Assembly: GCF_023887685.1 (NCBI RefSeq)
Contig: NZ_JAMWMR010000022.1
Span: forward strand, 59,784 to 123,783
Source of the DNA: Streptomyces macrolidinus
Lineage (GTDB): Bacteria; Actinomycetota; Actinomycetes; Streptomycetales; Streptomycetaceae
Length of the DNA: 64,000 nt
Direction of reading: 5' to 3'
The position numbers and the translations under genes are program-made. Below are positions 35,576-44,679 of the stretch, piece by piece (the first letter of the stretch is position 1; each line of letters begins with the position of its first letter). The notes under the pieces are model-generated. The model was not told the origin of the DNA and searched no databases. It saw only the letters and a program-made list of their open reading frames with translations.

Positions 35576-36780
35576 CAGTCGTGCACCGATCCGTCCGAAC
35601 GACGGCCCACCGGAAGGTACTTGGGGTCGTACGGGAAGCGGGCCGCGGCCTCTTCGTCGAGTTCCACGCCGAGTCCGGGCGCGTCGGAGGGGTGCAGGGC
35701 GCCGTCGCGCAGCTCGTAGCCGGGCCGGAACACCTCGTGGGTGACCGGGGCGTGCTCCATGTACTCCTGGATGCCGAAGTTGGGCACCGTGACGTCGAGA
35801 TGGACGGCGGCGGACATGGAGACCGGGGACAGGTCGGTGGCGCCGTGCGAGCCGGTTCGGACCTGGTACAGCTCGGCGAGGTGGAAGATCCGCCGCAGGT
35901 GGGTGATGCCGCCGGCGTGGGCGACGGAGCAGCGGATGTAGTCGATCAGGCGCTCGGTGATGAGCTGTTGGCAGTCCCAGATGGAGTTGAAGACCTCACC
36001 GACGGCGATCGGGGTGGTGGTCGCCTGCCTGATCTGCCGGAAGTTCTCCTGGAGTTCGGCCGGGGACGGGTCCTCCATCCAGAACAGGCGTAGTTCCTCG
36101 AGCTGTTGGCCGAGGCGTCCGGCTTCGGTGGGGGTGAGGCGGTGGTGGACGTCGTGCAGGAGATGGAAGTCGAAGCCGAACCTCTCCCGGATCTCGGTGA
36201 GATAGCGCGGGGCGAAGTCCAGGTACTTCTCGGTGTCCCACAGTTGCTCGTCGGGAAGGGCCGCCGCGGCCGGTTCGTAGACGGCTCCCTTGCGGACGCC
36301 GTACGTACCGGCCACACCGGGCACTGCGGTCTGCGCGCGGATCGCGCGGTAGCCGAGGTCCTTGAACCGGGCGACGTCGTCGATGAGTTCGCTCACCGTC
36401 GCCCCGCTGGCGTGGCCGTACACGAGGGCGCCCTCGCGGGCCTTGCCGCCGAGCAGGTCGTACACGGGCATGCCCGCGACCTTGCCCTTGATGTCCCACA
36501 GCGCGGTGTCGACGGCCGAGACGGCCGTCATGGTGACCGGGCCCCGGCGCCAGTAGGCACCCTTGTAGAGGTACTGCCACATGTCCTCGATGCGGTCGGC
36601 GTCGCGGCCGAGCAGCAGCGGGACGAGGTGGTCCCGCAGGTAGGAGGCGACGGCGAGTTCACGCCCGTTGAGCGTGGCGTCGCCGAGGCCGGTCACCCCG
36701 TCGGAGGTGGTGAGCTTGAGGGTGACGAAGTTGCGGCCCGGCGAGGTCACGATGACCTTCGCGTCGGTGATGGTGGCCAA
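35572..36780 (-). CDS. manD: D-mannonate dehydratase of the enolase superfamily (ManD/RspA)
   Basis: 402-residue enolase-superfamily enzyme. N-terminal capping domain (VTSPGRNFVTLKLTTSDGV), then a barrel with GYRAIRAQ, HDVHHRLTP, metal-ligand segments LFWMEDPSP and AVGEVFNSIWD, IDYIRCSVAHAGGITHLRR and RTGSHGATDLSPV. These are the ManD subgroup signatures; ManD converts D-mannonate (some members also D-gluconate) to 2-keto-3-deoxygluconate. It replaces UxuA in the pathway. Downstream coupled to uxuB; upstream gap of 29 bases to the MFS gene, so the three genes form one operon. Confidence 0.9.
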   Translation of the reverse strand: MATITDAKVIVTSPGRNFVTLKLTTSDGVTGLGDATLNGRELAVASYLRDHLVPLLLGRDADRIEDMWQYLYKGAYWRRGPVTMTAVSAVDTALWDIKGKVAGMPVYDLLGGKAREGALVYGHASGATVSELIDDVARFKDLGYRAIRAQTAVPGVAGTYGVRKGAVYEPAAAALPDEQLWDTEKYLDFAPRYLTEIRERFGFDFHLLHDVHHRLTPTEAGRLGQQLEELRLFWMEDPSPAELQENFRQIRQATTTPIAVGEVFNSIWDCQQLITERLIDYIRCSVAHAGGITHLRRIFHLAELYQVRTGSHGATDLSPVSMSAAVHLDVTVPNFGIQEYMEHAPVTHEVFRPGYELRDGALHPSDAPGLGVELDEEAAARFPYDPKYLPVGRRSDGSVHDW

Positions 36781-36809
36781 GGGAGCAGCCTTCCCGGAAG
36801 CAGGGTGGA

Positions 36810-38201
36810 TCAGTGGCTGGAGGACGTGGTGGTGGCGGCGGGTCGGGACTTCGCGGCGGCGGGCCCCCAGTCGGCGTACTCGACGCCGCCGCGCTTGCCG
36901 GGCGCGGTCTCGGGCATGAAGAACAGGGCGACCACGGAGACCAGGATCAGCGCCGCGACGTAGACCGCGACCCAGGTCCAGGAGCCGTCACCGGCGATCA
37001 GCAGCGCGGAGGCGACCACGGTGAAGGGGCCCGAGGCGATCATCGAGCCGAACTGCCAGACCACCGAGACACCGCTGTAGCGGGCGCGGGCCGGGAACAG
37101 TTCGGGGAAGTAGGAGGCCTGCGGCGCGTAGGTACCGGCGTGGCCGAGGGCGAGACCGGCGATCAGCAGCGCGACGATCACGGCCATGTCGCCGGACTCG
37201 ATCGCCTTGAAGGCGGGGACGACCAGGACGAGGTTGAGCAGCGCGGCGGTCAGATAGACCGGGCGGCGGCCGACCTTGTCGGTGAGGCGGCCGATCAGCG
37301 GTATCGCGACCAACTCGCAGGCGATGGCGATCATCACGGCGTTGAGGATCATGCCGCCGTCGACGTCGTGCTCCTTGCCGTAGGCGACGAGGAAGACCGT
37401 GTAGAACGGGAAGACCGCGGCCTCGACGAACTTGGTGAACAGACCGCCGAACAGCTCCCGCTTGTGGTCACGGGCCAGAACCTTCAGCGGCGCGACCTCC
37501 TTGGCCTCGGGCTTCTTGGCCTCGGTCTCCTTGGCGGCCTCGAAGGTCTCCGACTCGTCGATCTTCAGACGGACGAACAGGCCGATGACGACCACGAAGA
37601 GGGAGAGCAGGAAGGGGATGCGCCAGCCCCAGGACAGGAACGCCTCCTCGGAGAGCTGCGTGGTCAGCAGGGCGAACAGGCCGGTCGGTACCAAGTAGGC
37701 CGCGGGCGAGCCGAGTTGGACGAAGCTGGCCAGGAACCCTCGCTTGCCGGGCGGCGACTTCTCCGCGGTCAGCAGCACGGCGCCGCCCTGCTCGCCGCCG
37801 ACGCCGAAGCCCTGGACCAGACGGACGAGGACGAGGATCACCGCGGCCCAGATGCCGATCTGGTCGTACGTCGGCAGCAGCCCGACCACGAAGGTGCCGA
37901 GGCCGGTGAGGAGCAGCGTGAAGACGAGCGCCTTCTTGCGGCCGACGCGGTCACCGATGTGGCCCCAGACGAGACCGCCGAGCGGGCGCGCGAAGAAGCC
38001 GACGGCATACGTCGAGAACGCGGCCAGGGTGCCCACGGTGGGGTCGACCTCGGGGAAGAAGACCTTGTTGAAGGCCAGGGCCGAGGCGGTGCCGTAGATG
38101 AAGAAGTCGTAGTACTCGGCGATGGTGCCGACCACCGAGGCGCCGATGGTGCGCCGCAGGTCCTTCGGCGGGGCGTCGCCGAGGGGGATCGTGTCGCTCA
38201 T
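36810..38201 (-). CDS. MFS transporter, metabolite:H+ symporter group (probable uronate importer)
   Basis: 463 residues, twelve predicted helices. ATG 38201 is preceded by AAGGAGG; an earlier ATG would add 11 residues and overlap that site. It starts TIGASVVGTIAEYYDFFIYG, the classic MHS-family helix 1, with GHIGDRVGRKKAL after helix 2 and GRLTDKVGRRPVY after helix 8. The central loop is charged (KETEAKKPEAKEV). As first gene of the manD-uxuB operon it most likely imports a hexuronate or aldonate by proton symport. Transcribed from the divergent promoter region shared with the GntR gene. Confidence 0.87.
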   Translation of the reverse strand: MSDTIPLGDAPPKDLRRTIGASVVGTIAEYYDFFIYGTASALAFNKVFFPEVDPTVGTLAAFSTYAVGFFARPLGGLVWGHIGDRVGRKKALVFTLLLTGLGTFVVGLLPTYDQIGIWAAVILVLVRLVQGFGVGGEQGGAVLLTAEKSPPGKRGFLASFVQLGSPAAYLVPTGLFALLTTQLSEEAFLSWGWRIPFLLSLFVVVIGLFVRLKIDESETFEAAKETEAKKPEAKEVAPLKVLARDHKRELFGGLFTKFVEAAVFPFYTVFLVAYGKEHDVDGGMILNAVMIAIACELVAIPLIGRLTDKVGRRPVYLTAALLNLVLVVPAFKAIESGDMAVIVALLIAGLALGHAGTYAPQASYFPELFPARARYSGVSVVWQFGSMIASGPFTVVASALLIAGDGSWTWVAVYVAALILVSVVALFFMPETAPGKRGGVEYADWGPAAAKSRPAATTTSSSH

Positions 38202-38309
38202 CTTCCTGCCTCCTTGCAGGCTCAACAAGGCCACGTGGCCCGTCTGTCGGAGATGGCCCGCGCATCCGAGCCGTGGCGCGAACCGCGCCGAAACGCCACC
38301 GTGACCCAG

Positions 38310-38348
38310 TGACGTCGGCTACCATACAAGTACGTCAGAAATCGTCAA
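38310..38348 (-). promoter_or_regulatory. Promoter of the uronate operon with flanking inverted repeat
   Basis: On the minus strand TTGACG (38348-38343), 16 bases, TATGGT (38326-38321): a good housekeeping-sigma promoter, about 120 bases upstream of the MFS start. An inverted pair TGACGT (38310-38315) and ACGTCA (38332-38337) brackets the -10 region, centres 22 bases apart, a candidate site for the adjacent GntR regulator. Confidence 0.55.
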
Positions 38349-38365
38349 GTGTCGGAGGAACGACG

Positions 38366-39115
38366 ATGGCCTCGTCCTCAGGACTGCACGCCGCACGGGC
38401 GCGAGGAGGCAACGCACGGCAACTGGTCCACGAGCTGCTGCGCGCACGGATCGTAGGGCTCGAACTGCCGCCCGGAGCACCGCTGTCGGAGAACGAGTTG
38501 GCGGCCGAGCTGGGGGTCAGCCGCACCCCGGTGCGCGAGTCGCTGATCCTGCTCGCCGAGGAGGGACTGGTCGACGTCTATCCCCAACTCGGCACGTTCG
38601 TCTCGCGGATCAGGGAACGGGACATCGCCTCCGCCCAGTTCGTCCGCGAGGCGCTGGAGTCGGCCGCGTTGCGCGACAGCGTCGAGCGGACCGATGAGCG
38701 GGACCTGCTCGAACTGCGGGCCCTGCTCGCCGCGCAGGCCGACGCCGAGCGACGCGCGGACCCGGAGACCTTCTTCCGTCTCGACGAGGAGTTCCACGCC
38801 CGGCTGATGGCCGCCGGGGGCCACCCCGAGGCCTGGTCGTTCGTGCAGCACGCCAAGGCACATCTGGACCGGGCCCGCCGACTGTCACTGCCGCTCGAGC
38901 ACCAACTCGCCCTGCTGATCCGGCAGCACACCGACGTCGTGGACGCGGTGGAGCGCCGCGACGCGGCAGGCGCGGACGCGGCGCTGCGCGGGCATCTGCG
39001 GCAGGTGTTCGCGGACGTCGAGACGGTACGCACCCAGCACCCGGAGCTGTTCGCCGACGAGGACGCCCCGCCCCGGCCCCGTCGCGGCCAGCGCAAGCGG
39101 CCGACGGCAGGCTGA
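38366..39115 (+). CDS. GntR family (FCD/FadR-type) transcriptional regulator
   Basis: 249 residues; ATG 38366 with GGAGGAA upstream. The winged helix-turn-helix is at residues 20-85 (ELLRARIVGLELPPGAPLSENELAAELGVSRTPVRESL, read in parts), followed by the all-helical FCD effector domain with metal/ligand residues in DEEFHARLMAA and the final HLRQVFADVET. The C-terminus is a basic RPRRGQRKR tail. FCD regulators of this subgroup commonly bind sugar acids (UxuR/ExuR/LgoR type), which matches its place between the transporter operon and the aldolase/kinase genes. Probably represses both directions. Confidence 0.9.
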   Translation: MASSSGLHAARARGGNARQLVHELLRARIVGLELPPGAPLSENELAAELGVSRTPVRESLILLAEEGLVDVYPQLGTFVSRIRERDIASAQFVREALESAALRDSVERTDERDLLELRALLAAQADAERRADPETFFRLDEEFHARLMAAGGHPEAWSFVQHAKAHLDRARRLSLPLEHQLALLIRQHTDVVDAVERRDAAGADAALRGHLRQVFADVETVRTQHPELFADEDAPPRPRRGQRKRPTAG

Positions 39116-39233
39116 ACCGCGCGCGTGCGCCGGCTCCCGCCCGCGCGAGTACGTGCTCGGCGCGGCGCCGGGTGCGCGCTCGCCCGTACGTACTGACCAC
39201 CCCTCCCCACTCCCCTCACGAAGGAGCCGCCCC

Positions 39234-39935
39234 ATGCGTACGTCCGCCACAGCCGACGGGTCCCGGACCGAGCCCGGACCCGGGCCCCGGCCGCTGAGTT
39301 CGATCCTCCTGCGGACGCAGGTGATCGCCGTCCTGCGCGCGGCGGACGCCCGGTATCTGCGTCCCGCCGCGGAGGTGCTCGCCGAAGAGGGCATCCGCAG
39401 CATGGAGGTCACGCTGACCACCGCGGGCGGCGTGGCCGCGATCGCCGAACTCGCCGCGGCCCTCGGTGCGGACGCCGAGGTCGGCGCGGGCACCGTGCTG
39501 TCCGTACCCGACCTCGACGCCGTGATCGAGGCGGGCGCGCGGTACGTCGTCACCCCGCACACCGACCCCGAGCTGATACGCGCGGCCGTGGCGCGCGGCG
39601 TACCGATCGTGCCGGGCGGGCTCACCCCGACCGAGCTGCGCACCGGCTGGGCGGCGGGGGCGAGCGCGGTGAAGCTGTTCCCGGCCTCCGCGGTCGGTCC
39701 TGGCTATGTCAAGGATCTGCACGGGCCGTTCCCGTCGATGCCGGTGATCCCGTCCGGCGGTGTGGACCGCGCCACGTGCGGCGACTGGATCCGCGTCGGC
39801 TGCCCCGCCGTCTCCATGGGCGGCCCGCTGCTGGGCGACGCGCTCAAGGGCGGTGACCTCGGCGAGCTGCGCGAGCGCGCCCGCGAGGTGGTACGGAACG
39901 TGTCCGAGGCGGCGCGGGAGGTCTCCGGTGGCTGA
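39234..39935 (+). CDS. eda: 2-dehydro-3-deoxy-phosphogluconate (KDPG) aldolase
   Basis: 233-residue class I aldolase; ATG 39234 with AAGGAG upstream. Catalytic Glu in SMEVTLTT, substrate loop GAGTV, PGGLTPTE, and the Schiff-base Lys in SAVKLFPAS; PSGGV closes the phosphate site. It splits KDPG into pyruvate and glyceraldehyde 3-phosphate. The kinase gene starts 8 bases before its stop, so the two are co-translated. The N-terminal 22 residues are an extra Thr/Pro-rich tail. Confidence 0.93.
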   Translation: MRTSATADGSRTEPGPGPRPLSSILLRTQVIAVLRAADARYLRPAAEVLAEEGIRSMEVTLTTAGGVAAIAELAAALGADAEVGAGTVLSVPDLDAVIEAGARYVVTPHTDPELIRAAVARGVPIVPGGLTPTELRTGWAAGASAVKLFPASAVGPGYVKDLHGPFPSMPVIPSGGVDRATCGDWIRVGCPAVSMGGPLLGDALKGGDLGELRERAREVVRNVSEAAREVSGG

Positions 39936-40908
39936 GCGGACGGAAGCGGCGGCGCGAGAACCGGAGCCGCGGGTCGTCACGCTCGGCGAGACAATGGCGC
40001 TGCTCACGCCGGACCGGGTGGGCTCCCTGGCCCATGTGCCGGGCATGTCGCTGTCGGTGGGCGGCGCGGAGAGCAACGTGGCGATCGGGCTGCGGCGGCT
40101 CGGGGTGGCGGCCACCTGGATCGGGCGGGTCGGCGACGACCCCTTCGGACGTACCGTCGTACGGGAGTTGCGGGCCGAGGGCCTCGACGTGCGGGCCACG
40201 GTGGACAGTTCGGCGCCGACCGGCCTGATGGTCAAGGAGCGGCGCACCGCGCGCACCGCGGGCGTCTGGTACTACCGCGCGGGCAGCGCGGGTTCCCGCC
40301 TCTCCCCCGCCGATGTGACCGCGGACGCGCTCGACGGTGCCGCCCTGCTGCACGTCACCGGCATCACCCCGGCGCTCTCGGCGACCGCCGCGGACGCGGT
40401 GCGGAGCGCCGTGCGGGCGGCGCGGGAACGCGGCATGACGGTCTCCTTCGACGTCAACCTCCGTACGAGGCTGTGGAGTTCGGCCGAGGCGGCGAAGGGC
40501 CTCAGCGACCTGGTGCGGGCCGCCGACGTGGTCTTCGCGGGCACCGAGGAGGCGGAACTCTTCGTCGACGCGCACGACGACCCGCTGGAGACGGCCGCCG
40601 CGCTGTGCGCCCTCGGCCCGTCGCAGGCCGTGGTCAAGCTGGGTTCCGAGGGCTGCGCGGCCGTGGCCGACGGGGAACGCCTCGCCGTACCCGCGGTCCG
40701 GGTGGACGCCGTGGACACGGTCGGCGCGGGCGACGCGTTCGTCGCGGGCTACCTGGCCGAACTCCTCGCCGCGAAGCCACTGGAGGACCGCCTGCACACG
40801 GCCGTCGCGACCGGCGCGTTCGCCTGCACGGTCCCCGGAGACTGGGAGGGCCTGCCGACCCGCGAGGAGCTTTCGTTGCTGACGGCTACGGAGAACGTGA
40901 GGCGCTGA
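39928..40908 (+). CDS. kdgK: 2-keto-3-deoxygluconate kinase (PfkB family)
   Basis: 326-residue ribokinase-like sugar kinase from GTG 39928. GGAESNVAIGLRRLG (substrate-binding N-terminal motif), WYYRAGSAGSRL and the catalytic/anion-hole DTVGAGDAFVAGY are intact. It overlaps the aldolase stop by 8 bases. Together: KDG + ATP gives KDPG, then aldolase cleavage. This completes the uronate route together with the leftward manD and uxuB genes. Confidence 0.92.
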   Translation: MAERTEAAAREPEPRVVTLGETMALLTPDRVGSLAHVPGMSLSVGGAESNVAIGLRRLGVAATWIGRVGDDPFGRTVVRELRAEGLDVRATVDSSAPTGLMVKERRTARTAGVWYYRAGSAGSRLSPADVTADALDGAALLHVTGITPALSATAADAVRSAVRAARERGMTVSFDVNLRTRLWSSAEAAKGLSDLVRAADVVFAGTEEAELFVDAHDDPLETAAALCALGPSQAVVKLGSEGCAAVADGERLAVPAVRVDAVDTVGAGDAFVAGYLAELLAAKPLEDRLHTAVATGAFACTVPGDWEGLPTREELSLLTATENVRR

Positions 40909-41019
40909 GGGACGCGTACGGGACCGCCCCGGCGCGGTCGACTTCGGGGCCTGGTCGGCTGGTGGGGCAGACGCAGAAGCCTCTTGCGTCCGGCGGCCCT
41001 CCTGCAGTGGGCTGACCTC

Positions 41020-42666
41020 ATGAAGAACACTGCGAAGAACACTGCGAAGAACGCTGTGAAGAAGAGAAGCTGTGTGGCGCTGACCGTGGCCCTGGCCGTG
41101 GCGCCCCTTCTGGCGGCGGGGGTGCCGGGGCAGCGTGCGCCGGCCGCCGACTCCGGTGCCGCCGGTTCCTCGTCCCCCACCGAGTCGACGCTCCTGCGCG
41201 GAGTGGACCTGGAGACGGTGACCATCCCCGAGTTACAGGCGCACATGAAGCGCGGATCCCTGACCTCGTCGGAGCTGACCCGGGCGTACCTGCGGCGGAT
41301 CAAGGCGATCAACCCGAAGATCAACGCGGTGTTGCGCACCAGCCCGACGGCCCTGCGCCAGGCGGCTGCCAGCGATACGAGGCATCGCCTCGGCAAGGTC
41401 CGCGGCCCGCTCGACGGCATCCCCGTCCTGCTGAAGGACAACGTGAACACCCGTGACATGCCGACGACGGCCGGGTCACTGGCGCTGGCCGGAAGCCCGC
41501 CGGACACGGACGCGGAACTGGTCGTGAGGCTGCGCGCGGCAGGCGCGGTGATCCTCGGCAAGGCCAACATGTCCGAATGGGCCAACTTCCGCGCCGCGAA
41601 GCCGACTTCGGGCTGGTCGGCGGTGGGCGGGCAGACACACGACCCGTACGTCCTGGACCGCAATCCGTGCGGTTCGTCCTCCGGTTCGGCCGCCGCGCTC
41701 GCCGCGTCGTTGGCGCAGGTGGCGATCGGCACCGAGACGGACGGCTCCATCGTGTGCCCGGCCGGGATGAACGGAGTCGTCGGCCACAAGCCCAGCCTCG
41801 GCCTGGTCAGTCAGTCCGGCGTCGTCCCGATCTCCGCCGAGCAGGACACGGCCGGCCCCATGGCACGCAACGTCATCGACACCGCGATCACCCTCTCGGT
41901 GCTCAGCGGTCACAACACCGCGGGCGCCGACGCTGCCCTCACGGATGCGGTCACGCGCCCCGGCGGTCTGCGCGGCAAGCGGATCGGCCTGTGGCGGCTC
42001 CCTTCGCTCGGCGCCGAGGTGGACGCCCTGATGACCCGGACCGCGGCACAACTGCGTGCCGCCGGGGCCACGGTCGTCGAGGTGACACCGCCCTACCAGG
42101 ACAGGCTCGCGGAACTCGAGTTCCCGGCCCTGCTGAGCGAGTTCCACCGGGACATCGACGCCTACCTGTCCACCCGCAAGGGGCCTCGCGACCTCGCCGA
42201 GCTGATCGAGTTCAACCGCACACACCCGGCCGAGCAGTCCTGCTTCGCGGGCCAGGAACTGTTCGAGCAGGCCTTGGCCGCGCCGTCGACCACGGACCCG
42301 CGCTACCGGGCCATGCGCGCCGAGTTGAAGGACCTGTCCCGGCGGTCCATCGACGAGACCATGGCCGCCCACGACCTGGACGCCATCGCCTCCCCGACGA
42401 ACCCGCCCGCCTGGACGACGGACTGCGCGCGCGGCGACAACGACGTGATCCCGTCCTCCACCCCGGCCGCCGTCGCCGGCTACCCCTCACTGTCCGTACC
42501 CGCGGGTTCCGTAGGCGAGTTGCCGGTCGGCCTGCTCCTGATGACGGGCAACCACCGAGACGCCGAACTGCTGTCACTGGGGGCGGCGGTGGAACAACAC
42601 CTGAACGCCTGGCGCACACCGCGATACCTGCCGTCGGTGACGTCCGACACCGCTCATGGAGAGTGA
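41020..42666 (+). CDS. Secreted amidase signature family protein
   Basis: 548 residues. ATG 41020 opens a lysine-rich n-region made of a KNTA repeat (residues 2-9, then KNAVKK), then the hydrophobic core ALTVALAVAPLLAAGVPG and a likely cleavage site near APAADS: a Sec signal peptide. The amidase signature is complete: catalytic Lys in VLLKDNVN, Ser in CGSSSGSAAALAAS (Ser-cisSer-Lys), oxyanion-type GTETDGSIVCPAG. It hydrolyses an amide outside the cell; substrate not predictable. No clear ribosome site upstream; TTG 40984 is an alternative start. Confidence 0.9.
   Translation: MKNTAKNTAKNAVKKRSCVALTVALAVAPLLAAGVPGQRAPAADSGAAGSSSPTESTLLRGVDLETVTIPELQAHMKRGSLTSSELTRAYLRRIKAINPKINAVLRTSPTALRQAAASDTRHRLGKVRGPLDGIPVLLKDNVNTRDMPTTAGSLALAGSPPDTDAELVVRLRAAGAVILGKANMSEWANFRAAKPTSGWSAVGGQTHDPYVLDRNPCGSSSGSAAALAASLAQVAIGTETDGSIVCPAGMNGVVGHKPSLGLVSQSGVVPISAEQDTAGPMARNVIDTAITLSVLSGHNTAGADAALTDAVTRPGGLRGKRIGLWRLPSLGAEVDALMTRTAAQLRAAGATVVEVTPPYQDRLAELEFPALLSEFHRDIDAYLSTRKGPRDLAELIEFNRTHPAEQSCFAGQELFEQALAAPSTTDPRYRAMRAELKDLSRRSIDETMAAHDLDAIASPTNPPAWTTDCARGDNDVIPSSTPAAVAGYPSLSVPAGSVGELPVGLLLMTGNHRDAELLSLGAAVEQHLNAWRTPRYLPSVTSDTAHGE
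41022..41057 (+). repeat. Tandem 12-base repeat in the amidase signal peptide
   Basis: GAAGAACACTGC at 41022-41033 and 41034-41045, with a diverged third copy at 41046-41057. It encodes the KNTA repeat and raises positive charge at the signal peptide N-terminus; copy number could vary by slippage. Confidence 0.8.
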
Positions 42667-42757
42667 TGTCGGTGCCGTGTGATGGGATGACCGGACTCTG
42701 CCACTGATCTTCCACTGATCCGCCGTCGATCTGCCCTTGACCTGCCGGGAGCCCGTC

Positions 42758-43036
42758 GTGACGCCCTCGTACCCGTCCCTGACCCATGCCTTGGCTGAGG
42801 CTTTGGTCGATGTCCTGTGGTTCGTCGAGGGCAGTGAGGACGAGCAGATGGATCCGGACGATGCCGTCAAGGTCCTGGAGGGAGTTGCCCACTTGGTCAG
42901 CAAGCTGTCGAATGACCAGCGGCAGGAGTTGACCGGTCTGGTCGGGGCGATGGCAGAAGCGGAGTCCGACCCGGCTCGACGCGCGTTCCTGGAAGGGTTC
43001 CCGGAAGGCTTCGGACTCCTGGACGGTGCGTACTGA
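42758..43036 (+). CDS. Small acidic protein of unknown function (92 residues)
   Basis: GTG 42758 with GGGAG upstream. Acidic, alpha-helical: ALAEALVDVLWFVEGSEDEQ, then KVLEGVAHLVSKLSNDQRQELTGLVGAMAEAE. The ending (RRAFLEGFPEGFGLLDGAY) is compact and conserved-looking. I do not recognise a named family with certainty; small proteins of this style are common in Streptomyces. No partner gene is obvious. Confidence 0.65.
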   Translation: MTPSYPSLTHALAEALVDVLWFVEGSEDEQMDPDDAVKVLEGVAHLVSKLSNDQRQELTGLVGAMAEAESDPARRAFLEGFPEGFGLLDGAY

Positions 43037-43093
43037 ACAGCGAGCGCCGACCTCAGAACGATCAAGGGGCCGTCGGCCAGGGCGGACACGGTG

Positions 43094-43996
43094 TCAGCGC
43101 CTGAGGCGGCGGAGCATGCGGGCGTCCTCGAAGCCGACCTCGCGGGCGGCCGACTCGACGGTCGTGCCCTGGCTGATGAGGTGTTCGGCGCGTTCCAGCC
43201 GGAGGGCCTGCTGGTAGCGCAGCGGGGTGAGGCCGTCCGTGGCCTTGGCGAACAGGCGTGTCAGCGTACGGGCGCTGACGCCCGCGTGGGCGGCGAGACG
43301 GGACAGTGGAAGGGGCTCGGCGTAGTGGGTGTCGATCAGGCTCTGCACGCGGTGCACGGTGTCGTCCAGATGGCTGCGGTGCCGGAGCATGGCGCTGGCC
43401 TGAGGCGCGTTGCCGTTGCGGCGGGCGTAGACCACCATGTCGCGCGCCACTCGGGCGGCGAGGGCCGGGCCGTGCCGCGCGGCCAGCAGGTGCAGGGCGA
43501 GATCGATGCCGCTGGCGATGCCCGCCGAGGTCACGACCCGGTCGTCGGTGGTGAACAGCACGTCCCGTACGACCGTGGCCCGGGGGTAGCGGGCGGCGAG
43601 TTCGTCCTGGAGCTGGTGGTGGGTGGTGCAGCGGCGCCCGTCGAGCATGCCGGCCTGGCCCAGGGCGTCGGCGCCGGCGCAGACACTGGCGATGGTGCCG
43701 CCCGCGGCGTGGTGCGCGCGCAGACGCTCGACGGCGGACGCGTGCAACACGGGTCCGTCCCGCAGAACGGGCCCCCGCCACCCCGGCACCATGATCAGAT
43801 CGTCGCGCCCCAGGACGGGCCAGTCGGTCCGGGCCACGAGGGGAAGGCCCTCGGCGCTCAGGACCTGGGGCCGCTCGGCCACGTAGTCGAGCGTGTACGG
43901 CTGCCCGAAGCCGTCCGCGCCGGCGAAGACCTGAGCGGGTCCGGCCAGGTCGAGCAGGTGGACTTCGGGCAGCAGGACGAAGACGACGCGGGTCAT
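43094..43996 (-). CDS. GlxA-type transcriptional regulator (DJ-1/PfpI plus AraC HTH)
   Basis: 300 residues. The N-terminal 185 form a DJ-1/PfpI class I glutaminase-like domain (VVFVLLPEVHLLDLAGPAQVF; nucleophile-elbow-like SVCAGADAL near 106), used as a sensor. The C-terminal 100 form two AraC helix-turn-helix motifs (LAAHAGVSARTLTRLF; SAAREVGFEDARML). Start ATG 43996 overlaps the isochorismatase stop (ATGA), so the regulator is made with the hydrolase, whose expression it may control. Confidence 0.9.
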   Translation of the reverse strand: MTRVVFVLLPEVHLLDLAGPAQVFAGADGFGQPYTLDYVAERPQVLSAEGLPLVARTDWPVLGRDDLIMVPGWRGPVLRDGPVLHASAVERLRAHHAAGGTIASVCAGADALGQAGMLDGRRCTTHHQLQDELAARYPRATVVRDVLFTTDDRVVTSAGIASGIDLALHLLAARHGPALAARVARDMVVYARRNGNAPQASAMLRHRSHLDDTVHRVQSLIDTHYAEPLPLSRLAAHAGVSARTLTRLFAKATDGLTPLRYQQALRLERAEHLISQGTTVESAAREVGFEDARMLRRLRR

Positions 43997-44532
43997 ACCG
44001 CCGATGGTGCCAGCTCCGCCACGGTGGCGATCCGGGCGAAGCGGTCCCGCAGGACAGCCTGCGTGCGCTCCATGATCGCTTCGGCGCTCAGCTCACCGAT
44101 CGGATTGGTGGCGGTCGCGTCGGCCACGAACACGACGTCGTAGCCGAGGTCGCTGCCGAGCCGGGCCGTGGTCTCGACGCACTGCTCGGTACGGATACCG
44201 CACACCCACAACTCACTCACGCCCGCCTCGGTCAGCCGCTGCTGAAGGTTGGTGGTGGTGAACGCGTTGTGCGAGGTCTTGTACAGCACCAGCTCCCCCG
44301 GCAGCGGCTCCTCCAGCTCCTCCAGAAGCCGGACATGCCCCAGCGCCGGATCGAACACGTCGTTGCTGCCGGGCTCGTTGTGCAGCACCCAGACCACAAG
44401 GTCACCGTTCTCCCGCGCGATCCGGACCAGCCGGTTCACCGGGTCGGCGATCTGCGGGTTACTGATCTCCTCCCACAGCGGTCGAGCACGAAAGGACTCC
44501 TGGACATCGATCACGATCAACGCTCTCTTCAT
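43993..44532 (-). CDS. Isochorismatase-like cysteine hydrolase
   Basis: 179 residues from ATG 44532 (GGGGG just upstream). Catalytic triad: Asp9 in VIDVQESF, Lys in LYKTSHNAF, Cys in GIRTEQCVE. Family members hydrolyse amides such as nicotinamide, or isochorismate. Pairing with a GlxA regulator is frequent in actinomycetes. The longer frame upstream lacks family similarity. Confidence 0.9.
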   Translation of the reverse strand: MKRALIVIDVQESFRARPLWEEISNPQIADPVNRLVRIARENGDLVVWVLHNEPGSNDVFDPALGHVRLLEELEEPLPGELVLYKTSHNAFTTTNLQQRLTEAGVSELWVCGIRTEQCVETTARLGSDLGYDVVFVADATATNPIGELSAEAIMERTQAVLRDRFARIATVAELAPSAV

Positions 44533-44679
44533 GCCCCCAAGTCTGACCTGGGACGATCCGTGAACGGCAGACACGATCGGGGCCGGATACGGAACGATCT
44601 GGTCAGACACCATGCCTGGACCCGGATGGCGCCGCCCCTTTGCGGCAGGCATACGACCACGGCAGCAGTACGGCGTCCA

